The position numbers were made by a program, and so were the translations under genes. 64,000 bases of DNA. Origin: Linnemannia schmuckeri (Eukaryota > Mortierellomycota > Mortierellomycetes > Mortierellales > Mortierellaceae). The notes beneath the pieces are model-generated. The model made no database searches. It saw only the letters and a program-made list of their open reading frames with translations, and was not told where the DNA came from. The DNA lies in assembly GCA_029449235.1 (NCBI GenBank), contig JANATG010000018.1:620001-684000 (forward strand), in the 5' to 3' direction. Shown piece after piece: positions 11,315 to 22,567 of this stretch (positions are counted from its first letter, which is position 1; each line of letters opens with the position of its first letter).

Positions 11315-12153
11315 TTATGCCTTAACCGGCGCTGCTGGGACGTGCTCCATTGATGGCGTGTATTTGGTCCAGTTCCACTTCAATCCTCCACGAATCTCGA
11401 CGGGCTTGCCCTCGTTCAGGACCTTGCCCTTCCAGACCTCAACTCCATATGCCTTGCCATGGTTCAACTCGGGCCCGCGAAGCTTGACCGAGGTCACTTT
11501 ATAGTAGCAGTCTGTGAAGCCCTTGTTCAAGAGCTTTGTCGTTGTCTAGATAGGTCATTTTCGGGTAGTAATAATGATAGAGGGGCTGAGTTAGAGTATG
11601 TAAGAGATGTAAGGGGTTCCTGACCAGTTGGTGTAAAAAGTGCTCCTCTGATGATCCCGCATTTAGTCCTGTCATATTGCCTGTGATCTTCTATGATGGC
11701 GTTGGTGTTTCGGCGGTGGTAAAAAGTAAGTCTTGGCTACTCCTGAAGGTGCTTTTGAGATGTTTGAAGCGTTTTTGAAACGTTCTTGGACATACTGGGG
11801 TGAAGTTTCCGCAAGAAATGCTCCTTCGATACCGCTTCTTTTGTCCTGCAATTGCCCTCTTTCAACGAAATCCTGCCAAAAAGCGACGCAAATGAAAGCC
11901 ATCTAATCCTCCTTTCAGTGCCGTCCTGCTAATGCCGAATTGTGTGTCCTTTGACAGCAAGCACTGGAGGTGCTGCAGTTGTCGAGCGCATGTCGCTGGG
12001 TGATAGGATAACGGAACTTACAACAGCCTCTCCGACGCCGTCGCCGTCCATGACCTTGAGTGCCCTGTAGAGGCTTTTGGGTTGAGTAGACTTTGTGATG
12101 ATGGGGAGGGCATTGCCCGTCTTAATGAGGACCTCCTTGGCGATGGCGGACAT
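11315..12153 (-). CDS. MRPS34: Mitochondrial small-subunit ribosomal protein mS34 (120 aa)
   Basis: Structural protein of the mitochondrial ribosome small subunit. Exons 12153-12022 and 11545-11315 are separated by a 476-bp intron (GTAAGT...CTAG) that falls between codons. Family signatures visible are SLYRALKVM near the N terminus, then DCYYKVTSVKLRG, the diagnostic LNHGKAYGVEVWKGK and EIRGGLKWNW, which match the CYW…HGKAWG…KGK pattern of human MRPS34. I chose ATG 12153 (MSAIAKEVL); an in-frame ATG lies 19 codons upstream at 12210 and could add a longer presequence. The gene is divergent from MAD1 with 245 bp between starts. A 76-codon open frame inside the intron has no recognisable content. 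Confidence 0.85.
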
Positions 12154-12398
12154 GGTTGTGTTGAGTTGTGTTGGTTGCTGTGAGTGGTTGGAATGAAGTT
12201 GTTGGTTCAAAGTGATATTCGGGGTGAGTGTGTGGTGCAGTTTGTTTACTCGATTTGCTTAAGGGTTTAAGCATCTCCCTGTTCTAACAGTCACGACATT
12301 CAATTGTCCGCGGTTCTTCACACGCACCTTGCTGTCTTTCTTCATCCCCTCGACCAACCACCCTCATCCTTCTACTCGACACACACACATCCACAGCG
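12154..12398. promoter_or_regulatory. Bidirectional promoter interval, mS34 / MAD1
   Basis: 245 bp between divergent start codons. The MAD1-proximal half is C/T-rich, common in fungal core promoters. No specific factor site is recognised. Confidence 0.45.
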
Positions 12399-15300
12399 AT
12401 GAGTTCACCAACCAGTGACCCAGACCTGGTGCGTCGCTTCATGAACAGACCTCTGCACTCGCCACCCACAGGAAGCTCAAGCACAGCAGGCTCAACAGAA
12501 ATCAGGACACCCTTTGGCGAGAAACGACCTACACCTTCTCCTTCTGTCACGCCCTCCACTCCCTCTCGACTAGGACCTGGAAGCTCATTTCAGCCTTTGT
12601 GGTCAGGGTCAGAGAATGCAGGCCCTGCTATGGTACCTTGTTTTTCTTTACAATACGTGTCTGCATCAGACCAGTCCAAGTGCCATTCCTCTTCTGCGGA
12701 AACTCAACTCCTACGAATTTTATTTTTCTTTGTCTGGTCAAATAGAGTTTTTATGGACAATACACGAACGCGTCAAACAGATCCCCAGCAGCGGCAGCAG
12801 GAGAACAGGATCAAGAGAACCAATACCCATCGTCCAGGATAAGGACCCGGATAATAGAACCTGATGGTATGAACCGACTTTAGCCTGTGATTCAATCGAC
12901 CCTTGTCCGTTCACTCATCACCCTAAAACAAAAAATGACGACAAATGATTGACAAATGACCTTTTTTTGGATCGATCTTTTTTGATAGAGTACGAGTCGA
13001 CGCGGAAAAAGTTGAGGGACACACAATACGAGTTGTCAAGTACAAGGACAGAAATGGAACGGAAGATCGTAACTATGGAGCAGGCTGCGCGTGAATCCGA
13101 CATTCTGAAGCGGAAACTGATGGCTAGAGTCGACTCGTTGGAGAGTGATCGTCGCTTTTTGTACGAGCAGGAGAAGAGTCTTACCAAGAAGGTCCAAGCT
13201 CTTGAGGAAGATTCGATCCAGTCCAAGGTAAAGAAAAACATACTTGCATTGTATTAATATGCTAGAGAATTCCAAAAAAAAATTAAATCAAAACAAAACC
13301 TGACAATCATTACATTTTTTTTTTTGTAGATGGCATCAAATGAGATTATCAAGAACCTGCGGGATGAGAATATGAGCATCAAGGATCGGCTTTCACAATT
13401 GCAGGAGGAGAGTCGCGAGAAGCAGAGCGAATTGACTCAGCGAGTTCGGACTCTTACTGCATCCCTAACACATCAACAACAGACGCTTGCAGAGACTCAA
13501 GACAGCAGCCATTCCCAGAGCAGTCTTGTCGCAGAAAAACACCAAAAGCTGGCCGAGGCTCTTGACAGGATCATGGAACTGGAAGACCAAAACAGGCAGC
13601 TGAAGCTTAATACTCAGGGGATGGAGGACGTTGTACGAGTGCAGAAGGAGCTTCAGAATCAGGTCGCCTATATCAAGCAGCTCGAGGGCACTAACAGACA
13701 ATTGACAGCAGAGTGCAAGCACTTGAAGGACACGTACAGGAATGTTGAGGTGCTTAAGGAGGAAAAGCTGAGTTTGGAACAAAAGCTCAAGTTGATGGAC
13801 GACCTTCGTATAAAGTGCAGCAAATATGAGGTACAAAACGGTGTACTTCTCAAGGAAAAGGAGCAATGGTAAGGCGGCACACAGAAAATGCGGAAATTTC
13901 GAAGTTTGCCTTGTTAAGGAAGAGATGCTCGTAAACGTGTCATCTAACGCGTATTTTGTTTCCATTGATGAATAGGGTCGCATTCTTGGAAAAGTCGGAT
14001 AAGACGGATTTCAACTCGCCTTATGAACTTGCCAAAACAATTGCAACCCTGCGTGGAGACAAGACGGCATTAATGGAGGTGAGGGACGAGTTTCAGGAGG
14101 CACTCAAGTCACGCGACGCGTACATCGAGCAGTTGGAGCAGCATCTTTCGGAACTCAAGACGAAACTGGTTGAACAGGAGGAATTTTGTTCGGAGCAGAG
14201 CTCTATTACGCGTCGACACGAGATGACCAAGGATTTCGCTCTTCGTCAAGTCGAGAGTCTGAAGGAGCAGTTGGTATGTAGACAACAAAACTCTCTTGCT
14301 GCTAGACTCTATGATTTTTTTGACATGCAAGGTACGGAACTAACACTGCTTTGGTATGTCATGTTACACAGAAATCATACGATACGGAAGAGGTGCAGCT
14401 CATGGGAGGCACGTACGATAGCCAAAAGAACGTCAGGATTGAACAACTGGAAAAGCTTGTTCAGGAGTGCCAGGCCAAGCTGGAGAGCATGGCGTCCAGT
14501 GCCAACAACGCGACGGAAGAGTCATCAGCAAGATCAGCTGCTACGCTAGCACTCTTGCAGTCAATTCGAAGCCAGAGTTCCGTCAGCTTCAGCAAGCTTT
14601 ATGCCGAGAAACAAGCCCTTGTCGAATGTAAGTCATGTTCAACTTTTACTCGGGATCCGCTATCATGAAAGAGTTCATTTATATGATTGCTAAAACTGTA
14701 ATGATATTGATCATTATTAGCCAAGCTGGCTCTTCGCAATGAATTGGAACTCTTGCGCAAGGAGAACTCTTCATTGGATGCCAAGATTCTGGAGCACGAG
14801 ATCGCCATAGGAGCAGGAGCCTTTAATCCAGCAGTGTCGCGAGTCTTGGAAATTAAGGATAGCCCTGCAGCAAGGCACCAGGCCGTTCGACAGCAGATGC
14901 TGGACGCCCTAAAGGAGGAGAATGCAGCCCTCTTGCAGTCTCTCACTGACTTGCAGCAACAACAACAGCCAGCAGGACACCTACTTGGACTACAGCAGAA
15001 TGCTTTTGGTGACCAGGAGGTTGCCCTTGAAGACAAGAATGTTGTGCCCGTCGCCAGTTACAATCGTCTCCTGGGTGACTTTAAGCGGTTACAAGAGGAA
15101 TTCGCCGACAATGACAAGCGTTCCAAGCGTCTCAAGCAGGTAATGCATTGATCATCTCTTATTTTGCGCGGGTTTCTCGGTTTCTCGTGCACACATGTCT
15201 AAACATGCAAACAACTAACACGAGCATGTTATATTTTCGCCGTAAAATAGTCGTGGACGCTGAAAGCAGACGAATTCTTGGACGCGGTTCGGTCGCTTTT

Positions 15301-15661
15301 GGGTTATAAGGTCAACTTTTTGGACAATGGGCGGGTAGAATTGATCTCGGTCTATAATGCAGAGGAGCAACAATCGTTTGTGTTTACGTCTGGTCAGAAT
15401 GACGAGGGTACGATGCAGCTGGTCGGATCTGGGAGCCAAAAGTATATGGAGGAGCACAAGGAATCGTTTGACCATTGGGTGAACCAGTTGGGAAGTATCC
15501 CTGCCTTCCTGAGTCGAGTGACCTTGGATCTGGTGGAGCAGCAGGCACATCAATTGCGGCAACAGGAGCAACAGCAGCACCAACAACCGCAATATCGGCC
15601 CTTCCAGTCTTTGGTGGATGACGATGACACTCAAAATTCAGACATGATGGTTGACCCCTAA
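12399..15661 (+). CDS. MAD1: Spindle assembly checkpoint protein MAD1 (838 aa)
   Basis: Coiled-coil scaffold that binds MAD2 at unattached kinetochores and the nuclear envelope. Eight exons: 12399-12632, 12746-12866, 12989-13227, 13330-13868, 13976-14273, 14372-14627, 14721-15139, 15251-15661; every junction keeps frame. A Ser/Pro-rich N terminus of about 90 residues is followed by nearly continuous coiled coil to residue 700. The region NPAVSRVLEIKDSPAA … LKEENAALL matches the conserved MAD1 block near RVLHxxxNP. The last exon (DEFLDAVRSLLGYKVNFL … GRVELISVY) is the globular C-terminal RWD-like domain used for kinetochore and Bub1 binding. The MAD2-interaction motif should lie around residues 500-600; I did not pin it to a residue. 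The gene converges with RPL17. Confidence 0.92.
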
Positions 15662-15670
15662 ACCAATCAA

Positions 15671-15676
15671 AATAAA
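15671..15676 (+). terminator. Polyadenylation signal AATAAA, MAD1
   Basis: AATAAA lies 10 bp past the MAD1 stop codon, unusually close, so the 3' UTR would be very short if it is used. Confidence 0.4.
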
Positions 15677-15979
15677 AGCACTTGTACCATTAGGCAACCC
15701 CTTGTCCGTGTAACATACTCACATTCCAAATGGTAGCAAAGCAACTTCGCCCACTATTGAACACACGGCGTTTCTTTAACGGTCGCATTCCAATCACCCG
15801 ATCCATGCATCGACACGCACACATTCCTGTTCCTTACGAGTCCCCTGAGCACGCAAACGTCAAAAGCTATGAAAAGTGAGAATTTCTGTGTGATATCTGC
15901 TTGGTTTTTAATCAAAGAAAAGGACGACGGCAGGAGGGGTGTAGTTTATTGAATTGAATGGAGCTTCATCATCAATCGC

Positions 15980-17182
15980 TTAAGCACGGCGAGCACGGGC
16001 AGCGAGCTGACGAGCGTTGAGCTTGGGCTTCTTGGCCTCAACCTCACGCTTGACGGCCTCGTTCTCCTCAGCGAGAATGATCTCGATGTGGCAGGGGGAC
16101 GACATGTAGGGGTTGATGCGACCGTGAGCACGGTAGGTGCGGCGACGCTGGCGGGGGGCCTGGTTGACCTGGATGTGCTTGATGACAAGAGCCTCCTGCT
16201 CCAAGCCCTTGACCTGTTTTTTTAAGATGGACGTGGGAGGGCTTTGTTAGATATTGATTGTGATAAAACGGGCCGCTTTGTTTTCGGCGAGGAGTTTTTT
16301 TGCGCCATGCTTTGGAAGAATTGGAGTCGTTTCCTGTTATGTATCGCTTAGAAATGCTGGCAGGTTGAAGAAATAACGAGAATGTGGCGAGTAACTCCTA
16401 ATGACACGCCTGAACAAAAAATATGGACTGGCGCAACTGTAGGTTGATCAAATTCCTATGCAGTTTGGACCGGTGGCATGCTTGTCGAATATAATGGATA
16501 ATAACTCCTCTTCTGGTGGGTGTTATAACGACTAACATCCCGCAGCTGAATCTTTAGAACCGTCTGCATGTGGCGTGCAGACATGTCGTGGCGTTTGTGT
16601 TCCCGATCTGTTCTTTTTTCCTTTCGTCCTGGTTCTCCTGCATGTGTTGTTGTAACAAAAATGTACCTCGGCGTTAGACTCGGCGTTCTTGAGCAAGTCC
16701 AAGACGAACTCGCACGACTTGGCGGGCCAGCGGGCCATGGTCATGCCGAAGGGCTTGGCCTGGGCAGTGCGACCGATACCACCGTTGAAGCGACGGAAGG
16801 GGATGGCCTGCTTGTGCTCCTTGACGTCCTCGAGGTAGGTGAGGGCCTTCTTCAACTTCATACCGGAGATGGCGGCAGCGACCTCACGGGTGTTCTTGAA
16901 GTGAACGCGGAGGTACGAACCGCGCGACAAAGCAGCTATTTTTGGTTGGAGGTTGATGGCAGGTGATGAGGATCGATTAGAGATCTGATCGACTTTTTGG
17001 TTTTGAAAGTTGTGTCCGGTATGAATCGAGTCGATGTTGGGTTCATCCTCCTGCAGCTACTGTGTTTCTCCTGCGAAGACAAAACCAAGATTCCTGCTCC
17101 ATATGCTCCTGATCAGATTGTCTTCCCGGTCTGTTTACTTACTCTTGGAGCTGTTGGCTGGGGTGGCAGCGTATCTCACCAT
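15980..17182 (-). CDS. RPL17: Cytosolic 60S ribosomal protein L17 (uL22), 180 aa
   Basis: Large-subunit ribosomal protein that lines the peptide exit tunnel. Exons 17182-17143, 16935-16667 and 16213-15980. The tiny first exon encodes MVRYAATPANSSK, recognisable because RPL17 starts MVRY in most eukaryotes. Exon 2 has GSYLRVHFKNTRE, AIPFRRFNGGIGRTAQ and the FVLDLLKNAESNAE block; exon 3 has VIKHIQVNQAPRQRRRTYRAHGR (cited in part) and a basic tail. Length fits the family (about 184). Long introns of 207 and 453 bp near the 5' end are typical of fungal ribosomal protein genes, which are strongly expressed and growth-regulated. The 880-bp upstream gap to SPRTN is shared. Confidence 0.96.
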
Positions 17183-18062
17183 ATTGTCCTACAACGCAAA
17201 AGAGAAGAGCCGAAGAGTTGGATTAGAGGTCTAAACTATTGATGATAGTTGATGGGATCCTCCAGTGCCATATTGCATCCTCCTCTTTCCTAAAGGTGCC
17301 ACCATCGCTCTGAACTATCGAAGCAGTTGCTGTCCTTTGATGCCTGCTGCTTCATAGATTCGTCCCTCTTAAAGCTGATGTCTGTGCTGACCATGGATGG
17401 TAACCACAAGTGTTTCCTGTTAAGACAAGGGGGTCGGTGTAGGCGGATTGTTGCTGTACCGTCACTCAACGGCGATTCTGCCACCAGCGTCCTCCGCTCG
17501 CTCCTTCATCGAACCCCTCCCTCACTGGCATAACAGAATGTACAATGCCTTTCATCTGACACTTTGTCCTCCTCTCGCCATGGAGATCTCTCATGAAGCC
17601 CCTTCCTGACTTTTCCTGGCTGGGTCAATGGCTTTTTGGTCGATGATGGCGGTTCCTGCAGGAATGACGGGTATCGATGGATAGATGGCTGATATGGCCG
17701 ATGGATGGTCGTTCCTCCTATGCTCTGCCCTTCCTCCTACAACGGATGTCCCAAGAGGCCTTCTGTGACTGTCTTTTGAAGGTCTCTACCTTTGGAATAA
17801 GAGATAGAGGAAAGGAGGCTCCAATTCGTCCCCGCGCCAAATCAATTTTATGCCTCTCCTCGTACACTCCCTCTGTGTCTACATAAATAAATTTGGTGGC
17901 GTCGTCCGTTCTTGCCAATGCAACACATCAACACAAACTGTCTTTTCTTCAACTTTGCACTTCTCCTTCCGACATTACCACTACCCTAAATAACAGCCTT
18001 TCTTTTGTCTCCCGCACACAGCCTTTGTTGCCATTCCCTGTTGGCCGCTTACTCAACTCGCA
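17183..18062. other. Intergenic, shared upstream region of RPL17 and SPRTN
   Basis: 880 bp between divergent starts with several short open frames on both strands that lack motifs. I see no RNA gene. Ribosomal-protein promoter elements probably lie in the part nearest 17183, but none is recognised with confidence. Confidence 0.45.
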
Positions 18063-20060
18063 ATGGAGCAGTCAGACGAAGAACTGGCTCGCTTGCTCCA
18101 GTCCCAGGAATACGAGGCTACTGTTCAGGGGTCGTCTTCAAGCAGCCCTATTGCCATCAGCAACAATACCGAGATCGCAGACAACAACGATTCACTTGCA
18201 CTACAAACGGATACTCCCTTCAAGGATCTCCATGGCCTCTTCCTTGCCTTCAACGACCTCTACTTTGAGTCTAAACTTAGTGCCTGTGAAGTCCGGTGGA
18301 GTCCCCGCATGACCGTCTGGTACAATATCCCTCGATTCCACTGCCTAGTATTGCATTGTTCTCCTCAAGGGGCGTTTTTTTTCTCACACAGATAACAATT
18401 CAACTGAGGAGCCGATCTCTTCTTTTTTTGTGAATGGGACAATATAGCGCAGGACTTTGCGTGTATCAGTCAGCGGCTCATTACTGTTCGATTCGACTGT
18501 CAGAGCCTTTACTTAAGTTTCGACCAGAGTCTGACTACATCGATACACTGCTGCATGAGATGATCCAGTGAGTGTTTTTTTCTCCTCTTGTTTTTTGTTG
18601 CGTTGTCATAGTGAAGAGCTGGCAGTTGAGAGCAACGAATTGGCTTTAGGCTTTCTTTGTATTAATTTGCCACCAAATTGTTTGATAGTGCGTACCTTTT
18701 CGTCACTCAAGCGATCCAGGATCATGACGGACATGGAGAGGACGTAAGTGCGCTTTATGAGAATTATTGGCTGCCCTTTGTGTCAGGCATACCACTATCG
18801 TCCTGTTTAAACTAACTATCGACTGCTTGGTATTCGTTTTTTGTACGCATGCTAAGTTCCAATATCATATGAACAGGATCAACAAGATTGCAGGAACGAC
18901 TATCACAATATACCATACTTTTCACGACGAAGTTCGCTACTATAAGACTCATGTCTGGAAATGCGACGGACCCTGTCAATACCGCCCACCGTATTATGGA
19001 ATCGTGAGGCGATCTATGAACAGGTACGTCGCTTACCACGTTCTATCCGCGTTATGGCGTTTATTGTTCACCTGTTGGCTATTGCCAGCTGAGAATTGAC
19101 TTACTCCATGTTACTTTGGCGCCGTTCCTTAGGCCACCACAGCCAGCAGACAGGTGGTATGCAGAACACAAGGAGTCATGCGGAGGCACATACACAAAGA
19201 TGTCAGAACCAGAGCCGACTCCCAAAAAGAAATCGACAAAAAAGATGGCGACGACAAAAGATATAATTACAGAACCCGAAGCAAAGCCGAAACCGAAACC
19301 ACGGACAATGCTCGACAACTTTTTGATCCCACAGTCCAAACCAGGAGCAACATTGTCAAATACCGGATCTTCATCGTCACCGGCGTCGCCAGCAGTATCA
19401 TCTTCCTCGACACCACCCACACCTAGGACGTCGTCACCGTTGATTCCAGTTCTGGAAAACCACCTGAAGGAGATAGGTCTGCGGAATGGTGCTCACGGCA
19501 AGTCAGCCGCAGTAACAGCACAAGGTGGCCAAGGCTTCAAAATTGAACCTTCCAAGTTCTCATCAGGAACGACCCACCACATCTCGCCAAAGGAAGCCGC
19601 AGCTGCTGCAGCACTTGCTCGATTTGAACGCCACCTCGCTTTAGCTTCACACAACCCATCCAATAGTTCATCCACGCCTACGTCGACGTCACACTCTTCG
19701 CCGTCGACTACTTCTTTATCAGTAATACCAACAACGACGACGACGGTGCAAACGAAACGCAAACAGTTGGAGCGAACGTTGTCATTAGACAGTAATGACG
19801 ACACTGACAGTTCGAAGAAAATGAAGTCTGAAAGCAGGGACAAGGACGAGGACAACGTGATATTTCTTCCCGCTACTTCATTACAAGCCGGAAAAGGAAA
19901 TCAAACGACGAGTGAACGTCAAAAGTCGTCTTCCCAGCGAGACGCAGATGTGGTGGTGACCATGGTTGCATGCCCTGTTTGTTCTCAGCAGGTCGAAGAA
20001 GCAACAATCAACGACCATGTTGACCTCTGCATCTGGCGTATGAGTGGCGGCGACGCTTGA
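18063..20060 (+). CDS. SPRTN: SPRTN (Spartan) DNA-dependent metalloprotease, 508 aa
   Basis: Protease that degrades proteins covalently trapped on DNA during replication. Exons 18063-18319, 18448-18567, 18689-18743, 18857-19023, 19133-20060; phases agree. The SprT domain spans about residues 50-210: the zinc site is HEMIH at 122-126 with E123 as catalytic base and a third His at 141 in DGHGED, followed by NRINKIAGTTITIYHTFHDE and the Zn-ribbon-like CDGPCQYRPPYYG. The HEMIH codons are themselves split by an intron. The middle is Ser/Thr/Pro-rich. The C terminus carries a UBZ4 ubiquitin-binding finger, C480-x2-C483-x11-H495-x3-C499, nine residues from the end. SprT plus C-terminal UBZ4 is the animal SPRTN layout, unlike yeast Wss1. 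An SHP-type p97-binding box was not identified. Confidence 0.94.
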
Positions 20061-20235
20061 TAGGCGATAGAGCTAGAGCTGTTCTCATTTTGAGACAAAA
20101 AACATCTCTAGTATTTTACCTACGATCGCGAAGCAAGATATTTTTCGTGTTCCATACCTTTTTTTATTTTATTTTTATTCTTTTTTCTTTGTTGCCACCA
20201 CCTACTCACCTGTATGATATTTTCGCTTTTTTGTA

Positions 20236-20241
20236 AATAAA
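20236..20241 (+). terminator. Polyadenylation signal AATAAA, SPRTN
   Basis: AATAAA about 175 bp after the SPRTN stop, preceded by a long T-rich stretch (20159-20190). Confidence 0.5.
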
Positions 20242-20360
20242 TAATTGCAACACACACATTGATATTCATATGGGAACTTCTTTATTACAAGGTTGGACTA
20301 GGCTAAAGGTGACTTTGGACAAGGCGTGGTATAAAAACATGGAGGTTGTAAACATCAATT

Positions 20361-21634
20361 CTACTTGATGGAGTGACCAGCAGGAGGACCCATCTCAATC
20401 ACAGTATCCTTCCCACCACGCGAGAACCAGCCTTTCTTTGCAGGCTGCTGTTGCTGCTGAAGGTTTTGCTGATGCTGTTGCTGATGATTTGCCAAATGTC
20501 CTCCATCTCCGTTTCCGTTGGTTGCGTTAAAGTTGGCAAGAGCTTGTTGATGCAACTGGTTGTGATGAAGGTTGGTCGCTGCTTGTTGTTCGGCCTCAGC
20601 AGCCTGTTGGGCTGCACGCTCGTACAAGAAATCCTCGAACAGTTTTGCGTTCCTCTTGTTCGCCTTGAACAGGAAATCTGCTACATCTCCCACCAATGGA
20701 ATTAGACCCATCTATTTAGTTCCAACGGAAGGTTGTAAAAAGAGGGAGAGAAAAAAGGCATACGTTAGCGTATGTCCTATTTGAAATCAAGTATTCGGGT
20801 ATTATTTCCAATGCAATCAAAGTGTAAAAAGCAAAACGAGGGGGGGGGGGGAGTCTCATAATAAAAAAAACCCGAAACGAGAATTTCAATACTCCAAAAG
20901 CAAAGCAAAGCAAGATGTTTCAAGAAGAAAAAAACTTACGCCAAAGTCAAGGGCCACATTGAAGAGCATCTGTTGGGTGAGTGATTTGGGGATATCGGCC
21001 TTTTGGGCAGTATGAATCAAGCGCATGGCAATCATCAAAGTAATGGCATCTCCTGCAATTGGGATCAGACCTATTTGATTTGAAAGTTTACATGAATTAT
21101 TTGGTTTTCTGTGGGTTAGTGAAAAGATGCCTTTTTCTCCATTTCCAATCTATAAGAGCAATTACGACCAATCTTGTAACGGTAACGAAGAAATGAGAAA
21201 TAAAGGAAGAAAAAAGGAAAGAAAACAAGAGATTGAGGGACTGAAGGGATTGAGAATGAAATCCGCAAACGAAGATAAAAAGAAAGAAAAAAAAAAGAAG
21301 AGGAAACAGGGACCAAGGGATGAAATTCGCGAAGGAAGAAAAAAAAAACCACCCACAAAGTACAAGAAAAAGAGCACTTTTTGTACCGCTTAGACTTACC
21401 AAGGATGGGATCCAGTCCAATCTTTGCAACTCCCAGGTCAATAGCCGTGTCAAGGACCTTGGCCCTCTTTTTGACTTGAGCCAAAATCTCGGCATCCCTG
21501 GCTGAAAGGACAATCTGGTTCTTCTTCTTGCCGCCTGTGAAAAAACTCTTGAATCTTGAGCTCTTGGACTCACGCACTTCGGGGACGAGGACCACTGCTG
21601 CGGGGTTGGAGGTTTGGTGGTGTGTGGTTGCCAT
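20361..21634 (-). CDS. DUF4112-domain protein (238 aa)
   Basis: Function unknown; DUF4112 proteins occur in fungi and bacteria and look like small membrane-associated proteins. Exons 21634-21400, 21070-20940 and 20711-20361; phases agree. The domain covers about residues 45-160. It shows two copies of a G-L-I-P-x-x-G-D turn: GLIPIAGDAITLMIAMRL after intron 1 and MGLIPLVGDVADFLF after intron 2. Each is followed by a hydrophobic segment, which is the DUF4112 pattern. The N terminus is basic (GGKKKNQIVLSARDAEIL). The C-terminal 80 residues are Gln/Asn/His-rich low complexity ending in WFSRGGKDTVIEMGPP. Introns 1 and 2 sit just before the two GLIP repeats, hinting at an internal duplication. It converges with SPRTN. 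Confidence 0.85.
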
Positions 21635-22567
21635 GGTTGTGGGAGTAGTGGTTGGAAGTGCTGTGTAGGTGTGAGATGAGGAAGTAGAAGAAGAGGAGGA
21701 ATAGGAGGAGGATGTGAGAAACGAAGGCCAACTAGGGACGGGGGCGAGTGTGAATGTATGGAGGGGGAAGAGTAGTGTGTGTGTGTGGAGAGAGAGAGAG
21801 AGAGAGAGATGAGAGGAAGGAGGTGAATGAGCAGGAGAACAGGAAGAAGAAAGAAGGGAATGAGAGAAGAAAAGAAAGAAGAGGAATGAAAGAAGAGTTT
21901 GGTCATCCAGTGAAGGTCAATAAATAGCTTCACTTGTTGCTTTGATTTGCTTTGTTTGCTTTGTTTGTTTGAGGGTGTCGCATACTAATACACAATTCCA
22001 GGGAGCGAGGGCCTTGCCTTCCTTCCCGCCCTACCACTGGCGACATGTGGGCTAGACTATTACTTTCCCTCTCTCTTGCCTATCCCGTCGTGCCAACTTA
22101 CGTCAAGGTGACCATGGAAAATGAAAAGGGAAGACTAGAACAAAAGGGAGTAGAACGCCCTTTTTGGTCAAGAGGGCTGTGTCACCGGTTTGTTTGGAGT
22201 CGTTCGTTGGTTTGATCAGTTAGACTGATGAATGATGGAAGAGTGAAAAAGAAGGTCGTGATGTGAAGACAAAAATGCCAAGGTTGATGGAAGCACCAAC
22301 CAAAGGACAAGAAAATAAAAAGGGGGAGCGCACATACAGGACGCACTGGGTATGGAACGCAGAAATAATCCACTTTTGGAGTTTTGGGGGAACAACTCAC
22401 ATCTGAGCCTTCCCTCCTTTTCCTACTACCGACTCTTTTTTTTTTTTTTTTTTTTTTTACTTTAACCAGTGGGGGAGAGGGGCAGTTCAAACCACGAACG
22501 ACTGGCATGTGTCACAAGGAACGACAAGAAAAATCTGTTTTTTTATTTTATTCTAAAAAGTCCATCT
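21635..22567. other. Intergenic, upstream of the DUF4112 gene and downstream of the ABC transporter
   Basis: 933 bp of purine-rich DNA near 21660-21900, a GA microsatellite, and a T-run at 22437-22459. No coding signal is seen. Confidence 0.5.
21789..21810. repeat. (GA)n microsatellite
   Basis: About eleven GA units inside the purine-rich 5' flank of the DUF4112 gene. Confidence 0.8.

Noticed and set aside
11672..11902. 76-codon minus-strand frame between mS34 exons
   Set aside because: It lies inside the mS34 intron and shows no motif or splice support.
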